A DNA stretch of 64,000 nt from the NCBI RefSeq assembly GCF_023015625.1, contig NZ_JALKAH010000003.1:124001-188000 (forward strand). The letters run 5' to 3'. The translations under genes and the position numbers were made by a program. The stretch's first letter is position 1. The number at the start of each line of letters is the position of its first letter. Origin of the DNA: Yoonia sp. F2084L (GTDB taxonomy: Bacteria > Pseudomonadota > Alphaproteobacteria > Rhodobacterales > Rhodobacteraceae). Under the pieces are notes generated by a model, which saw only the letters and a program-made list of their open reading frames with translations, ran no database searches and was not told the DNA's origin. Shown here one piece after another: positions 1 to 9,559 of the stretch.

Positions 1-13
1 AAAGAGAAATCGC

Positions 14-796
14 ATGGCTATTCGAACAGTGGTTTGGGGCGAAAACGTCCATGAGCAAACCAACCATATTGTCTCTGATCTTTACCCTGACGGTATGCAT
101 GGTGCGATCGCCGCAGCCTTGCAATCAGATGAGATCACCGCGACGACAGCGACCCTGCAAGAGCCTGACCACGGCCTGCCCCAGGCCCGTTTGGCCGAAA
201 CGGACGTGTTGCTTTGGTGGGGCCATGCGGCGCATGGCGATGTGGCCGACGAGGTGGTTGAGCGTGTTGCCGATCACGTCAATGCCGGGATGGGTCTGAT
301 CCTGCTGCACTCCGCCCATTTTGCAAAGATTTTCAAACGGCTGATGGGTACGCCCTGCAACCTGACATGGCGTGAGGCGGGTGAGCGGGAACGGCTGTGG
401 GTCACCTGCCGCAACCACCCCATTGCTGCGGGTTTGCCTGATCACTTTGAGCTTGAACACGAAGAAATGTACGGCGAGCCCTTTGGTGTGCCCGAACCGC
501 TTGAGACCGTGTTCATCAGTTGGTTCCAAGGGGGTGAGGTGTTCCGGTCGGGCCTGACTTATAAGCGGGGTGCGGGCAATGTGTTCTACTTCCGCCCCGG
601 CCATGAAACCTATCCCACCTATCATGATGCCAATGTGCAGACGGTACTTCGGAACGCCGTGCGCTGGGCCTACAACCCCGCACCTCGTGTCGTCGGGGTG
701 AATGATGCGCCAAATGTCCCCGTTGATCAGGCGTTGGAGCCGCTTGTCGAACGCGGCCCCCGATTGCATGCCGACGGTGAGGAAGGATTCCGGTGA
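14..796 (+). CDS. ThuA domain protein (trehalose-utilization type)
   Basis: This 260-aa protein resembles the ThuA family, a glutamine-amidotransferase-like fold found in sugar-catabolic clusters. The visible features fit that fold: an N-terminal strand followed by the conserved WGENVHE stretch (residues 8-14), then [12 protein letters not shown] and [10 protein letters not shown] segments, and near the C-terminus [12 protein letters not shown], whose histidine is typical of ThuA proteins. It is cytoplasmic, with no signal peptide. The stop overlaps the GTG start of the downstream dehydrogenase, which suggests translational coupling and one pathway. The family role is keto-sugar or disaccharide metabolism; the substrate here is unknown. 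The gene starts 14 bases into the window, so its promoter is not visible. Confidence 0.85.
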   Translation: MAIRTVVWGENVHEQTNHIVSDLYPDGMHGAIAAALQSDEITATTATLQEPDHGLPQARLAETDVLLWWGHAAHGDVADEVVERVADHVNAGMGLILLHSAHFAKIFKRLMGTPCNLTWREAGERERLWVTCRNHPIAAGLPDHFELEHEEMYGEPFGVPEPLETVFISWFQGGEVFRSGLTYKRGAGNVFYFRPGHETYPTYHDANVQTVLRNAVRWAYNPAPRVVGVNDAPNVPVDQALEPLVERGPRLHADGEEGFR

Positions 797-1842
797 TCCG
801 TGTTTTGATCGTTGGCACCGGAGCGATGGCGCATGACCATGCCAAGGCATATGCCGCTATGGATGATGTCACTATGATCGCAGGCGTTGATCCCAACGCG
901 GATAATTTGCAGGCTTTTTGTAGTGAATACGGGATTGAGAACCGCTTTGCATCGGTTGCTGATGCCATCGCATGGGGGCGATTTGATGCGGTCTCTAACG
1001 TGACCCCAGACGCCATTCACCACCGCACGACGATGCCCCTGCTTGCGGCAGGCAAGCATGTGCTGTGTGAAAAACCACTGGCTGTCAACTATGCCGATGC
1101 GGCCGAAATGGCTGCTTCTGCCGCTGCTGCTGGCGTGGTGAATATGGTCAACCTGACCTACCGCAACGTGCCTGCGCTGATGCAGGCCGCGCAGATGGTC
1201 CAAGACGGCCAGATCGGTGAGGTCCGCCACTTTGAGGCGTCGTATCTGCAAAGCTGGCTGACCCAAGATCTATGGGGAGACTGGCAAAGCGACGCAACAT
1301 GGTTGTGGCGTCTGTCCACCGCGCATGGATCAATGGGAGTGTTGGGTGATGTGGGCGTGCATATTCTGGATTTCGCCAGTTTTGCCGCAGGTGCCGAACC
1401 GGATCGGGTGTCATGCAGGCTGAAGACTTTTGACAAAGCCGCAGGTGACCGCATTGGCGACTATACGCTGGACGCCAATGACAGCATGGCCATGCATCTG
1501 TCCCTGAAAAACGGAGCGATCGGGGTGATCCACGCCAGCCGCTTTGCCAGCGGTCATATCAATGATCTGCGTTTGCGTCTCTATGGCACAAAGGGTGGAC
1601 TGGATGTGCGGTTTGAAGGCTGGGAAAGCCACTTGTCGATCTGCAGGGGCGATGATTTGCGCGAAGGCAAATGGGTCGATGTTGATCCAACCCCCGTCGT
1701 CCCGAATTTCCGCCGTTTCGTCGAAGCGATCAACGCGGGTCAACCGGCAACGCCAGATTTTGCCCGTGGTGCAGCGTTACAACGGGTTCTGGATCAGGCT
1801 GTTGCGTCCGATGCCGCCGGGGCCTGCGATCAAGCGATCTAA
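793..1842 (+). CDS. Gfo/Idh/MocA family NAD(P)-dependent oxidoreductase
   Basis: This 349-aa protein has an N-terminal Rossmann fold ([17 protein letters not shown] near residues 4-20) and the family hallmark CEKPLAVNY, whose lysine is the usual catalytic base. The C-terminal substrate domain contains [12 protein letters not shown], carrying the conserved histidine. Members oxidise or reduce sugars and inositols with NAD(P). The start is GTG at 793, preceded by AAGGA, and it overlaps the stop of the ThuA-like gene (GTGA), so the two are probably co-translated. The exact sugar substrate cannot be read from sequence. The following gene (motB) begins 90 bases later with its own upstream signals. 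Confidence 0.88.
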   Translation: MIRVLIVGTGAMAHDHAKAYAAMDDVTMIAGVDPNADNLQAFCSEYGIENRFASVADAIAWGRFDAVSNVTPDAIHHRTTMPLLAAGKHVLCEKPLAVNYADAAEMAASAAAAGVVNMVNLTYRNVPALMQAAQMVQDGQIGEVRHFEASYLQSWLTQDLWGDWQSDATWLWRLSTAHGSMGVLGDVGVHILDFASFAAGAEPDRVSCRLKTFDKAAGDRIGDYTLDANDSMAMHLSLKNGAIGVIHASRFASGHINDLRLRLYGTKGGLDVRFEGWESHLSICRGDDLREGKWVDVDPTPVVPNFRRFVEAINAGQPATPDFARGAALQRVLDQAVASDAAGACDQAI

Positions 1843-1868
1843 CCGCTTATTTTCATAGAATTGTTCCG

Positions 1869-1883
1869 TTAAGCCTGCTTTCA
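1869..1883 (+). promoter_or_regulatory. CtrA-like half-site pair upstream of motB
   Basis: TTAA at 1869-1872 is separated by 7 nt from TTCA at 1880-1883. This matches the CtrA consensus TTAA-N7-TTAA with one mismatch. It lies about 50 nt upstream of the motB start. On its own the match is weak; it is listed because similar pairs recur before other flagellar genes in this window. Confidence 0.3.
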
Positions 1884-1931
1884 CTTCCGCCCCTTTATCC
1901 CCTGTCTTGGGTGAAGAAACGAGGTAGTGGG

Positions 1932-2768
1932 ATGAGTGCAGGATCAAACGCACCGATTATTATTAAACGCAAAAAAGTCATCGCTGGTGGCGGCCATCAC
2001 GGTGGTGCTTGGAAGGTGGCCTATGCGGATTTTGTGACCGCTATGATGGCATTCTTCATGCTGATGTGGCTGTTGAACGCGACCACCGAGCAGCAGCGCA
2101 AGGGTATCGCGGATTTCTTTTCACCGACGATCCCGATCAACCGGGTGTCGGGCGGTGGCTCTGGTGCGTTCGGTGGCGACAATATCTTTACCGAAGAAAC
2201 GCTGGCGCAAAGCGGGACAGGCATCAGCCAACCCACCATCGGTATGAACCCGGTGCGCAGCGAAAGCGATGCCGCAGGTGACGCCGCCGTGGCCGCACAA
2301 GTCGCTGCCTTACGCGATATTGAGGCTGTTTTGATGGGGCAAGGTGGTGAAAGCATGCTGTCCGATCAGGCGCTACGCCACATTATCACACGCCTGACCG
2401 AAGAGGGGCTGGTGATCGAAATCTACGATTTACCGCAAGTGACACTATTTCAGGGCGAAACGGCTGTGCCAAACCCCGTTACGGCCGAGATTGCCGCTAT
2501 CATGGCCCGCCTGTTTCAGGCTGTTAGCAATGATGTCGCCATTGAGGGGCACCTGAGTGCAAAATCCCTTGTGCATATCGACTATCCAATCTGGGAATTG
2601 TCCACAGATCGCGCCTCGCAGATGCGTCTGATGTTGCAAAGTGGCGGACTCAATCCGCGCCGGATCGTGCGCCAAACCGGTGCCGGTGATCGCGAACCGG
2701 CTGTGCGCGATGCAACGGCGCCGCGCAACAACCGGATTGAGGTCATTTTGCTGCGCTCTGACATTTGA
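1932..2768 (+). CDS. motB: Flagellar motor protein MotB
   Basis: This 278-aa stator protein anchors the MotA/MotB proton channel to peptidoglycan. Residues 26-48 form the single transmembrane helix with the motif YADFVTAMMAFFMLMW; Asp33 in it is the expected proton-binding aspartate. The C-terminal half is an OmpA-like peptidoglycan-binding domain (EGHLSAKSLVHIDYPIWELS, then DRASQMRLML and NNRIEVILL). ATG at 1932 is chosen because GAGGT lies 7 nt upstream; a GTG at 1911 is in frame but poorly placed. motA lies 11 kb away in the same cluster, so the stator genes are split. The preceding sugar genes are unrelated. Confidence 0.93.
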   Translation: MSAGSNAPIIIKRKKVIAGGGHHGGAWKVAYADFVTAMMAFFMLMWLLNATTEQQRKGIADFFSPTIPINRVSGGGSGAFGGDNIFTEETLAQSGTGISQPTIGMNPVRSESDAAGDAAVAAQVAALRDIEAVLMGQGGESMLSDQALRHIITRLTEEGLVIEIYDLPQVTLFQGETAVPNPVTAEIAAIMARLFQAVSNDVAIEGHLSAKSLVHIDYPIWELSTDRASQMRLMLQSGGLNPRRIVRQTGAGDREPAVRDATAPRNNRIEVILLRSDI

Positions 2769-2793
2769 GGGCAATTCGATCGAATTTTAGTCA

Positions 2794-2808
2794 TTAGGGG
2801 GCCGTTAA
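2794..2808 (+). promoter_or_regulatory. CtrA-like site upstream of flgE
   Basis: TTAG at 2794-2797, 7 nt, then TTAA at 2805-2808: one mismatch to the CtrA consensus TTAA-N7-TTAA. It lies 52 nt upstream of the flgE start. A second TTAA follows at 2819-2822, spaced 10 nt from the first TTAA. CtrA activates early flagellar genes in many alphaproteobacteria, so a role here is plausible but inferred. Confidence 0.4.
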
Positions 2809-2859
2809 GAAGGAGGGCTTAAGCAAAGGAGGACCCCTGACGCAGAAAGGCTCAACTAT

Positions 2860-4194
2860 ATGACGATTTCATCTTCCCTGAATGCTAGCGTGGCTGGTTT
2901 GGCAGCCAATGCTTCACGCTTGGCGACGATCTCTGACAACATCTCAAATTCGTCGACCTATGGCTACAAACGGGCGGTTACAGATTTTCAGTCGATGGTG
3001 ATCGAAAGTGGGCAGGGAACCTATTCTGCCGGTGGCGTGCGGACGACAACAGCACGTTTGATTGATGAACGTGGGGCTTTGGTATCGACCTCAAACCCAA
3101 CAGATATTGCGGTGCGGGGGCGGGGGATGTTGCCAGTGACGTCGGAAACGTCCGTGGCGGTAGATAATGGCGACAACCCACTGTTCTTGACGACAACGGG
3201 GTCTTTCCGACCCGATGCGCAGGGCTATTTGCGGTCGCCGGGTGGCTTGGTTCTGTTGGGTGTGCCTGCCGCCGCTGACGGCACAATTCCGAACTATCCA
3301 AGGGATTCGATTGACGGGCTGGTGCCTGTGCAAATCAATGCAAACCAATTCGCCGGTGAAGCAACGACTCGCGTGGATTTGTCGGTGAACCTGCCTGCCA
3401 CCTCAACGCGTGAAGGATCGCCCGGCGATTCCGAGTCGCTCTCTGTTGAATACTTCGACAACCTTGGTGCGTCCTCCAACCTGAGCTTTACATTCACGCC
3501 GACAGTTCCGGCTAACGGGGCATCCAACCAGTGGACGATGGAAATTCGTGATAGTGAGTCCGATGTTGATGCAAACGGCATCCCCGATGTGGTCGGTGAA
3601 TACACGCTGACATTTGACGCAACACGCGGTGGGGGCGGCACGCTTGCCAATGTTGATTTTGCCGACCCGGCTGCACCGATTGGCGGCGGTTATGATCCAC
3701 TGACTGGTGCGCTGACGATCGCAGTTGATGGCGGACCGATGGAAATCAATATCGGCGAATTAGGTAGCTCAATCGGATTGACGCAGCTATCCGATGCTTT
3801 TGCTCCGGTTTCGATTTCCAAAAACGGAACACCGGTGGGCAGCCTGACCTCAATCGAGGTTGATCAAAACGGGTTTGTCCGCGCCTCCTTTGATATCGGG
3901 ATCAATAGGGTGCTGTACCAAATCCCCCTCGTCGACATACCGAACGTGAACGGGCTTGAGACACTTGACCAGCAAAGCTATCGCGTGACGCCTGACAGCG
4001 GATCGTTCTTCTTGTGGGATGCAGGTGATGGCCCCACAGGTGACATCGTCGGTTTTGCCCGCGAAGAGTCTGCCACTGACGTTGCTGGTGAACTGACTGA
4101 GTTGATCCAGACACAGCGCGCCTATTCATCGAATGCGAAGGTCATCCAGACCGTCGATGAAATGCTGCAAGAGACCACGAATATCAAACGCTAA
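2860..4194 (+). CDS. flgE: Flagellar hook protein FlgE
   Basis: The 444-aa hook subunit polymerises into the universal joint between rod and filament. The N-terminus has the rod/hook signature (SLNASVAGLAANASRLATIS then DNISNSSTYGYKRAVTDF), and the C-terminus ends in the paired heptad region QRAYSSNAKVIQTVDEMLQE, as in FlgE and FlgK. The middle is a variable beta-rich region. AAAGG 9 nt upstream supports the start at 2860. It heads a same-strand block flgE-flgK-flgL-flgI with very short spacing, probably one operon preceded by CtrA-like boxes. Confidence 0.93.
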   Translation: MTISSSLNASVAGLAANASRLATISDNISNSSTYGYKRAVTDFQSMVIESGQGTYSAGGVRTTTARLIDERGALVSTSNPTDIAVRGRGMLPVTSETSVAVDNGDNPLFLTTTGSFRPDAQGYLRSPGGLVLLGVPAAADGTIPNYPRDSIDGLVPVQINANQFAGEATTRVDLSVNLPATSTREGSPGDSESLSVEYFDNLGASSNLSFTFTPTVPANGASNQWTMEIRDSESDVDANGIPDVVGEYTLTFDATRGGGGTLANVDFADPAAPIGGGYDPLTGALTIAVDGGPMEINIGELGSSIGLTQLSDAFAPVSISKNGTPVGSLTSIEVDQNGFVRASFDIGINRVLYQIPLVDIPNVNGLETLDQQSYRVTPDSGSFFLWDAGDGPTGDIVGFAREESATDVAGELTELIQTQRAYSSNAKVIQTVDEMLQETTNIKR

Positions 4195-4214
4195 TCTGAT
4201 GGGATTGATCTGAT

Positions 4215-5663
4215 ATGAGCATGTCGAGCGCACTCAACAATGCTGTCACTGGCCTGACCGCCAATGCGCGCATGGCAGAGGTGGTATCGTCCAACCTATC
4301 CAACGCTCTGACCGAAGGATATGGTCGGCGATCGGTGGAACTGTCCTCTGTTCAGGTCGGTGACCGCGGTGGCGGTGTGCGGGTTGACGCCGTCAACCGT
4401 TTCGTTGATGCGGGGCTTCTTGCGGACAGACGCTTGGCTGACGCAGCGCTTAGTGGACAAGAACGCAGCGCGGACATGGTGCTGCGGCTGCAACAGGCGC
4501 TTGGCGGCGCCGACGATGCAGCGGGTCTTGGCGCACGGCTGGCAGAAGTTGAACGCGCCCTGATCAGCGCAAGTGGCGATCCCGCATCTGAAACGCGCCT
4601 GTCTTTGGTTGTCTCACGAATGCAGGATCTGACGCTGACCTTGCAGTCCAATACCCGCAGCATCCAATCCTTGCGCCAGGAAGCGGATACATCCATCGCG
4701 CGCGATATAGAGGTGTTAAATACAGCGTTGCAGCAGGTCGATTTGCTGAACAAAGATATCTTGCGGATCAATGGGTCTGGTGATGACCCGTCGGCATTGT
4801 TGGATGCGCGTCAACGCGCTGTTGATCAGATTGCGGGCATTGTTCCACTGCGCGAGGTCATGCGCGACAATGGAACAGTCGGGTTGATCTCGCAGACAGG
4901 GACCACTCTTCTTGCGTCGCAACCCGCCCAATTCGGATTTGAACGCACAGCCACGATCACAGCTGACATGACGTTGGCATCCGGGGCTTTGGGGGCAATT
5001 ACCCTTGATGGTCAGCCACTGGATTTGACCACCGGGATCGGTAGATTGGATGGTGGATCGCTTGGTGCGGCATTTGCATTGCGCGATCAAACACTGGTTG
5101 AGGCGCAGGCCGGGCTGGATGAAATTGCAGCGGATCTGGTGGCGCGGTTTCAAGACCCGGCTAATGACCCGACGCTCGCACCAGCAGATATCGGACTGTT
5201 AACTGACCAAGGCGGCTTACTTGATCTGGGGGACATCCCTGGTTTGGCGGGTCGTATTGCCGTGAATCCCGCTATCGTTTCCGAGCTGGGCGGAGAGCCA
5301 TCGCTGCTGCGTGACGGATTGAATGCCGCAGGACCCGGTCCCGCAGGCAATACCGCGCAAATCAACAACTGGATTGCTGCGCTAAGCGCCGCACGCGCTG
5401 ACACACTGGGTGCTGAAATCCGTTCTGCCTCCGGTCGGATTGGCGCGTTTACGTCGGACATCGGGGCAACCCGCATCGCCGTCGAAGACAAGCTTAGCTT
5501 TACAAACGCACGTTGGGAAACACTCCGAGAAGCTGAACTCGCGGATGGTGTTGATACCGATGTGGAACTTCAGTCTCTTTTGCGGATTGAGCAAGCCTAT
5601 GCGGCCAACGCCAAGGTGATCCAAACAGTCGATTTCATGATGCAAAGATTGATGGAGATTTAG
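4215..5663 (+). CDS. flgK: Flagellar hook-associated protein 1 FlgK
   Basis: This 482-aa protein forms the first hook-filament junction ring. The N-terminal rod/hook motif (SALNNAVTGLTANARMAEVV, SSNLSNALTEGYGRRSVEL) and the C-terminal RIEQAYAANAKVIQTVDFMM helix identify FlgK. It is shorter than enterobacterial FlgK (about 547 aa) but normal for alphaproteobacteria. It starts 20 nt after flgE and its stop abuts the flgL start directly. Another in-frame ATG lies at 4221, so the start could be two codons later. Confidence 0.92.
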   Translation: MSMSSALNNAVTGLTANARMAEVVSSNLSNALTEGYGRRSVELSSVQVGDRGGGVRVDAVNRFVDAGLLADRRLADAALSGQERSADMVLRLQQALGGADDAAGLGARLAEVERALISASGDPASETRLSLVVSRMQDLTLTLQSNTRSIQSLRQEADTSIARDIEVLNTALQQVDLLNKDILRINGSGDDPSALLDARQRAVDQIAGIVPLREVMRDNGTVGLISQTGTTLLASQPAQFGFERTATITADMTLASGALGAITLDGQPLDLTTGIGRLDGGSLGAAFALRDQTLVEAQAGLDEIAADLVARFQDPANDPTLAPADIGLLTDQGGLLDLGDIPGLAGRIAVNPAIVSELGGEPSLLRDGLNAAGPGPAGNTAQINNWIAALSAARADTLGAEIRSASGRIGAFTSDIGATRIAVEDKLSFTNARWETLREAELADGVDTDVELQSLLRIEQAYAANAKVIQTVDFMMQRLMEI

Positions 5664-6668
5664 ATGTCTGCGATTTCAGTTGGTGACATGGCGCAACAAT
5701 TCCGATCTTTGCGCAATACCGGCGCGATCAAAACGGATTTGGCCCGCCTCAGCGAAAGCCTATCCACTGGTAAGGTTGCCGATGTCACCCGGCAGCTGGG
5801 CGGGCAGACCGCGCAATTCTCTGCGGTGCAATACAACCTGACGCAACTTGACGCCTACAGTCAAGTCGCCAGAGAAACGCAGCAGTTCCTGAGTGCCATT
5901 CAAACGGTACTCGGCCAAGTTGATAGCACGCGCAGCCAAACCGCAGACCGGCTGCTGCTTGTGAATGCAAGCAGTACAATTGCCCAGGTGGATGAGGCAG
6001 CATCATCGGCGCGAAGCGCGTTTGACACCGTCGTTACAACGCTCAACACGCAAATCGCTGACCGCGCGCTCTTGGGTGGGGCAGATGTTACCGGGCCGCC
6101 ACTTGCCGCCGGCAATACCATGTTGTCGGATATCTTGACGCAAGTGGGCGCGGCCACCGATGCGCCCACCATCATTGCGGCTGTGGACGCTTGGTTTGAT
6201 GATCCCGCCGGCGGCTTTGCGACACTTGGTTATCTTGGTGACACAGGTGCCCCACCACAAAGGCGTATTTCAGAAAGCAAGAGCGTTTCGGTGGATGCGC
6301 GCGCCGACAACCCGGCTATTGTTGAGATTCTCAAAGCAACAGCGCTGTCTGCACTTGCCGACGACATCCCCGGATTGGATCGCGACACAAAGATCACACT
6401 GTTGCAAACAGCGGGTCAGCGACTTTTTGTTGCATCAAGTGACTTGGTGGCCATTCAAGCGGGCATTGGTTTTTCTGAGGCTGGGGTGGAGCAGGCACTG
6501 TCTGAAACGCAAGCCCAGATCACGACACTCGGGATTGTGCAAAACGATCAGATGCTCGCTGACCCTTTCGAAACGGCAACACGCCTGCAGGCGGTTCAAT
6601 TGCAGCTTGAAACACATTTTAGCGTCACTGCCCGCATGTCCCAACTCAGCCTGTTAAGGTATATCTGA
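5664..6668 (+). CDS. flgL: Flagellar hook-associated protein 3 FlgL
   Basis: This 334-aa protein fits FlgL, the second hook-filament junction protein. It has a flagellin-like N-terminal helix (ISVGDMAQQFRSLRNTGAIK, with LSESLSTGKVADVTR) and a C-terminal helix ending in SQLSLLRYI. The ATG follows the flgK stop with no gap, and its own TGA overlaps the flgI ATG, so flgK-flgL-flgI are likely co-translated. A flagellin identity is excluded by position and by the weaker D0 domain. It is exported through the flagellar type III system, so it has no Sec signal. Confidence 0.88.
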   Translation: MSAISVGDMAQQFRSLRNTGAIKTDLARLSESLSTGKVADVTRQLGGQTAQFSAVQYNLTQLDAYSQVARETQQFLSAIQTVLGQVDSTRSQTADRLLLVNASSTIAQVDEAASSARSAFDTVVTTLNTQIADRALLGGADVTGPPLAAGNTMLSDILTQVGAATDAPTIIAAVDAWFDDPAGGFATLGYLGDTGAPPQRRISESKSVSVDARADNPAIVEILKATALSALADDIPGLDRDTKITLLQTAGQRLFVASSDLVAIQAGIGFSEAGVEQALSETQAQITTLGIVQNDQMLADPFETATRLQAVQLQLETHFSVTARMSQLSLLRYI

Positions 6669-7771
6669 TGCGGGTTAGGTTCATATTCTTGCTGGCCCTA
6701 GTGGTACTTCCTCTGTTTGCGCAGGCAAATCCAATACGTATTAAGGACTTGGTCGAGTTTGATGGTGTGCGTTCAAACGATTTGGTTGGGTACGGTTTGG
6801 TGGTGGGCCTCAACGGAACCGGCGATGGTTTGCGTAACTCGCCCTTCACCGAAGATATCCTGAGCAATATCTTGGAACGGCTTGGCGTGAACGTAACGGG
6901 CGAACAGTTTCGCCCCAAAAATGTTGCGGCGGTGCTGGTAACCGCGTCGCTACCCCCGTTTGCGCGGGCGGGGAGCCCCCTGGATGTCACCGTCTCCGCA
7001 ATCGGTGACGCAAACAGTCTTTTGGGTGGCACACTGATTATGACGCCGATGAACGCGGCTGATGGCGATATCTACGCTGTCGCTCAAGGCACGATTATCG
7101 CGGGCGGCGCATCAGCCACCGGCGATGGGGCCACCGTTGTTCAGGGTGTTCCTACGGCGGGTGTCATTCCGTCCGGGGCGACGATTGAACGCGAAGTCAA
7201 TTTTGACTTCGGTGGGCTCACATCAGTTAGATTAGCCTTGCGAACCCCCGATTTTACGACGGCAGGTCGCATTGAGCAGGCCATCAATCGAAGCTTTGAA
7301 CGGCCAGTTGCTGTTATGCTTGATGCGGGCACGGTTGAACTCAACATCGCAGCAACACGAATGCAGTCACCAGCGCATGCACTGGGTCGGGTTGAAAATA
7401 TATTGGTTGAACCCGAACGCCGCGCCCGCGTCGTGGTTGATCAAAGATCCGGGACCATCGTTATGGGGGAAGATGTCCGCATAAGCCGGGTCGCCGTCAG
7501 CCAAGGAAACCTAACCCTACGCATTCAAGAAGCCCCACTCGTATCGCAGCCGAACCCATTCGCGCCGGGTGAGACTGTGATCGTACCTAGGACTGAAACC
7601 GCCATCATTGACGAACCCGGTATCGGCCTAGCCGAAGTTCGTGGCGGCACATCTTTGAGTGAGGTTGTTGCGGGGCTGAACGCTTTGGGCGTCGCGCCGC
7701 GCGACATGATCGATATTTTGAAAAGTATAAAAGCCAGTGGTGCACTTCATGCAGAGTTTATTGTGCGATGA
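6668..7771 (+). CDS. flgI: Flagellar P-ring protein FlgI
   Basis: This 367-aa periplasmic protein forms the P ring, the rod bushing in the peptidoglycan layer. The Sec signal peptide covers roughly residues 1-20 (FIFLLALVVLPLFAQA), followed by the classic RIKDLVEFDGVRSNDLVGYG and GLVVGLNGTGDGLRNSPFT segments. The C-terminal SLSEVVAGLNALGVAPRDMI and IDILKSIKASGALHAEFIVR are strongly conserved in FlgI. The gene overlaps the flgL stop (TGATG) and ends the plus-strand flgE-flgI block. A decayed transposase follows. Confidence 0.96.
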   Translation: MRVRFIFLLALVVLPLFAQANPIRIKDLVEFDGVRSNDLVGYGLVVGLNGTGDGLRNSPFTEDILSNILERLGVNVTGEQFRPKNVAAVLVTASLPPFARAGSPLDVTVSAIGDANSLLGGTLIMTPMNAADGDIYAVAQGTIIAGGASATGDGATVVQGVPTAGVIPSGATIEREVNFDFGGLTSVRLALRTPDFTTAGRIEQAINRSFERPVAVMLDAGTVELNIAATRMQSPAHALGRVENILVEPERRARVVVDQRSGTIVMGEDVRISRVAVSQGNLTLRIQEAPLVSQPNPFAPGETVIVPRTETAIIDEPGIGLAEVRGGTSLSEVVAGLNALGVAPRDMIDILKSIKASGALHAEFIVR

Positions 7772-7935
7772 TTTGACATCTTCGAGGAGCATTCGTGCGA
7801 TGAAGTCACTCGCGTGGCAAATATGATGTACTGAGGTTCGGTTGATAAGCTTGATCGGATGTTGGACTTCCATCGACGACGCGGGCAGCGATGTTCAAAC
7901 ACAACACAACGTGCCGACTCCGTTCGTTAGCTTAG

Positions 7936-8800
7936 GCTGAGGGCCTGTGTTCGGCTTTGCGATGCACCCAGCGCCAGGACTTATGGCCCCAAATAATCTG
8001 GGGTACTATGAGTAATCTGCACTGGTTAACTGAGGAACATTTGATGCCATTGCGGCCATAGTTTCTGAAGAGCAGAGGTGAGGCATACGTCGGCGCGCCG
8101 CGCCTTTTGAGCGGTACTGTCTTCTTCAATCGCGATGGGTTGCGATGGTATGCTTCGCCCACTGCCGATGGCGCACCAAAGACGTTGTACAACCCTCGAA
8201 GCGTCAGCGACATAAGTGTTTGCGCGGATGATGACGGGGGTTGGCGGTTGGAGCACTTGATAACAAGACTATCTGGATGGAGGCGACCTACCCGAAAGCG
8301 CACTACATCAGGCATAGGGATAAAAAGGGGGTGTAGAGGTGCTATTGGGCATACCAAGGGCGGGGTGGACCACTGACTGGCAGGTGATTGGAACAGCTGC
8401 CGAAAGAGCCCAAGCTATATGTCGTCACGGACACAGGCGATTGCCCGATCAACTGCCTCATAGCCGCCGGTCGGTAACTTCAATGGCGCAGCCGCCTTGT
8501 TGCGTCGGTTGCTTAAGGTTGTTTGTTCTATCGCCTACCATAGCTATGGTTCCGTAAGGCCTTGTCAGACAGGGGTATGCGACCCAGAGTACGACGTCGC
8601 AAGTCATCTAATAGGATGTAGGATACGAGAAATGACCTTTTAGACGGCTCAACCACATCGAACGCATGTTTGGCAGTTTCAAAGACTGGCAACGCTTAGC
8701 GACCTGCTATGACCGATGTGCCAATGGACTCCTGTCAGTAACCGTCCCCGCTGCAATCGTCATGTTTTGGTTATGGGATCGGAGCTTAGTTGATTATGCG
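7936..8800 (+). mobile_element. Degenerate IS5-family insertion sequence (boundaries approximate)
   Basis: The interval between the converging flgI and fliP genes holds the remains of an IS5-family element (IS427-like group). Its transposase is recognisable but broken (see 8008-8772). The leader just before the ATG resembles the short 5' region usual in this group. I could not identify matching terminal inverted repeats or a target duplication, so both ends are estimates. The sequence from 7772 to 7935 carries no gene I recognise. The element is old: many substitutions, stops and frameshifts. Confidence 0.65.
8008..8772 (+). pseudogene. IS5-family transposase remnant
   Basis: Translation in shifting frames recovers successive IS5 transposase segments. 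ATG at 8008 gives MSNLHWLTEEHLMPLRP and then a premature TAG at 8059. Next come LLSGTVFFNRDGLRWYASP and APKTLYN. In another frame come VFARMMTG and, near 8340, GAIGHTKGGVDH. From 8412 comes KLYVVTDTGDCPINCLIAAG, and after a +1 shift NFNGAAALLRRLL. From 8645 comes the C-terminal signature HIERMFGSFKDWQRLATC followed by AAIVMFWL. At least one nonsense change and several frameshifts make the gene non-functional. Confidence 0.85.
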
Positions 8801-8826
8801 CCTTTGGGTTCGTCTCAACGTAAACT

Positions 8827-9558
8827 CTAAACCGGGTAACTCTTTACAAGGCTGTGTGCGATCAAGGCCCATCCATCTGCTACAACAAAGAACGCCAGTT
8901 TGAATGGAAGTGAAACGATTGCTGGCGGCACCATCATCATACCCATCGACATCAAGACGGCTGCAACCACTAAGTCGATGATAAGGAATGGCATGAAAAT
9001 CAAAAAACCAACCTGGAATGCACGCGCCATCTCGCTAAGCAGAAACGAAGGTATGATGACGGACACAGGTGCGTCATCTATCGGCGCAGTGCTGCTTAGG
9101 TCTGGTCGTAAATCGGCCAATGCCGCAAATGTATCTGGGTCGATGCGCGACAGCATGAAACCGCGCAATGGTACCATGGTCCGCTGAAAACTCTCTTCGA
9201 CCGTAATGTCGCCGTCCAGAAGTGGTGTGATCCCATCGGTCCAGGCGGCGATCAAGACGGGCTCCATTACGAAATACGTCAGGAAGAGCGCGAGGCTAAC
9301 AATCAGCATGTTGGGCGGCGACTGTTGCAGCCCGATGGCTTGGCGCAGAATTGCAAAGACCGTGACGATAAATGGAAAGCAGGTGACCATGATCGCGATA
9401 CCGGGCACCAGACTTAGGACAGTGATGAGCACCAAGAGTTGGATCGACCGTGTGGCTAGTGATCCGTCATCGCCGAGTGTGATAGACACTTCCTGTGCGG
9501 TTGCGGGCCCAGCCAGCCCAACCAAAACCAAAATGCTGATCCAGACAAGGTGACGCAT
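8827..9558 (-). CDS. fliP: Flagellar type III export protein FliP
   Basis: FliP is a core membrane subunit of the flagellar export gate, forming a complex with FliQ and FliR. The 243-aa product has a cleavable-type N-terminal signal (residues 1-21), then helices containing LVLITVLSLVPGIAIMVTCF and PFIVTVFAILRQAIGLQQSP, the FliP family signature. The C-terminal half has FQVGFLIFMPFLIIDLVVAA and VLMSMGMMMVPPAIVSLPFK, also diagnostic. It is the last gene of the minus-strand fliF-fliH-fliN-fliP block, 2 nt from fliN. The degenerate IS lies downstream and does not damage the reading frame. Confidence 0.95.
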   Translation of the reverse strand: MRHLVWISILVLVGLAGPATAQEVSITLGDDGSLATRSIQLLVLITVLSLVPGIAIMVTCFPFIVTVFAILRQAIGLQQSPPNMLIVSLALFLTYFVMEPVLIAAWTDGITPLLDGDITVEESFQRTMVPLRGFMLSRIDPDTFAALADLRPDLSSTAPIDDAPVSVIIPSFLLSEMARAFQVGFLIFMPFLIIDLVVAAVLMSMGMMMVPPAIVSLPFKLAFFVVADGWALIAHSLVKSYPV

Positions 9559-9559
9559 T

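Noticed and set aside
7628..7873. 81-codon minus-strand frame next to flgI
   Set aside because: Overlaps flgI for most of its length and matches no family.
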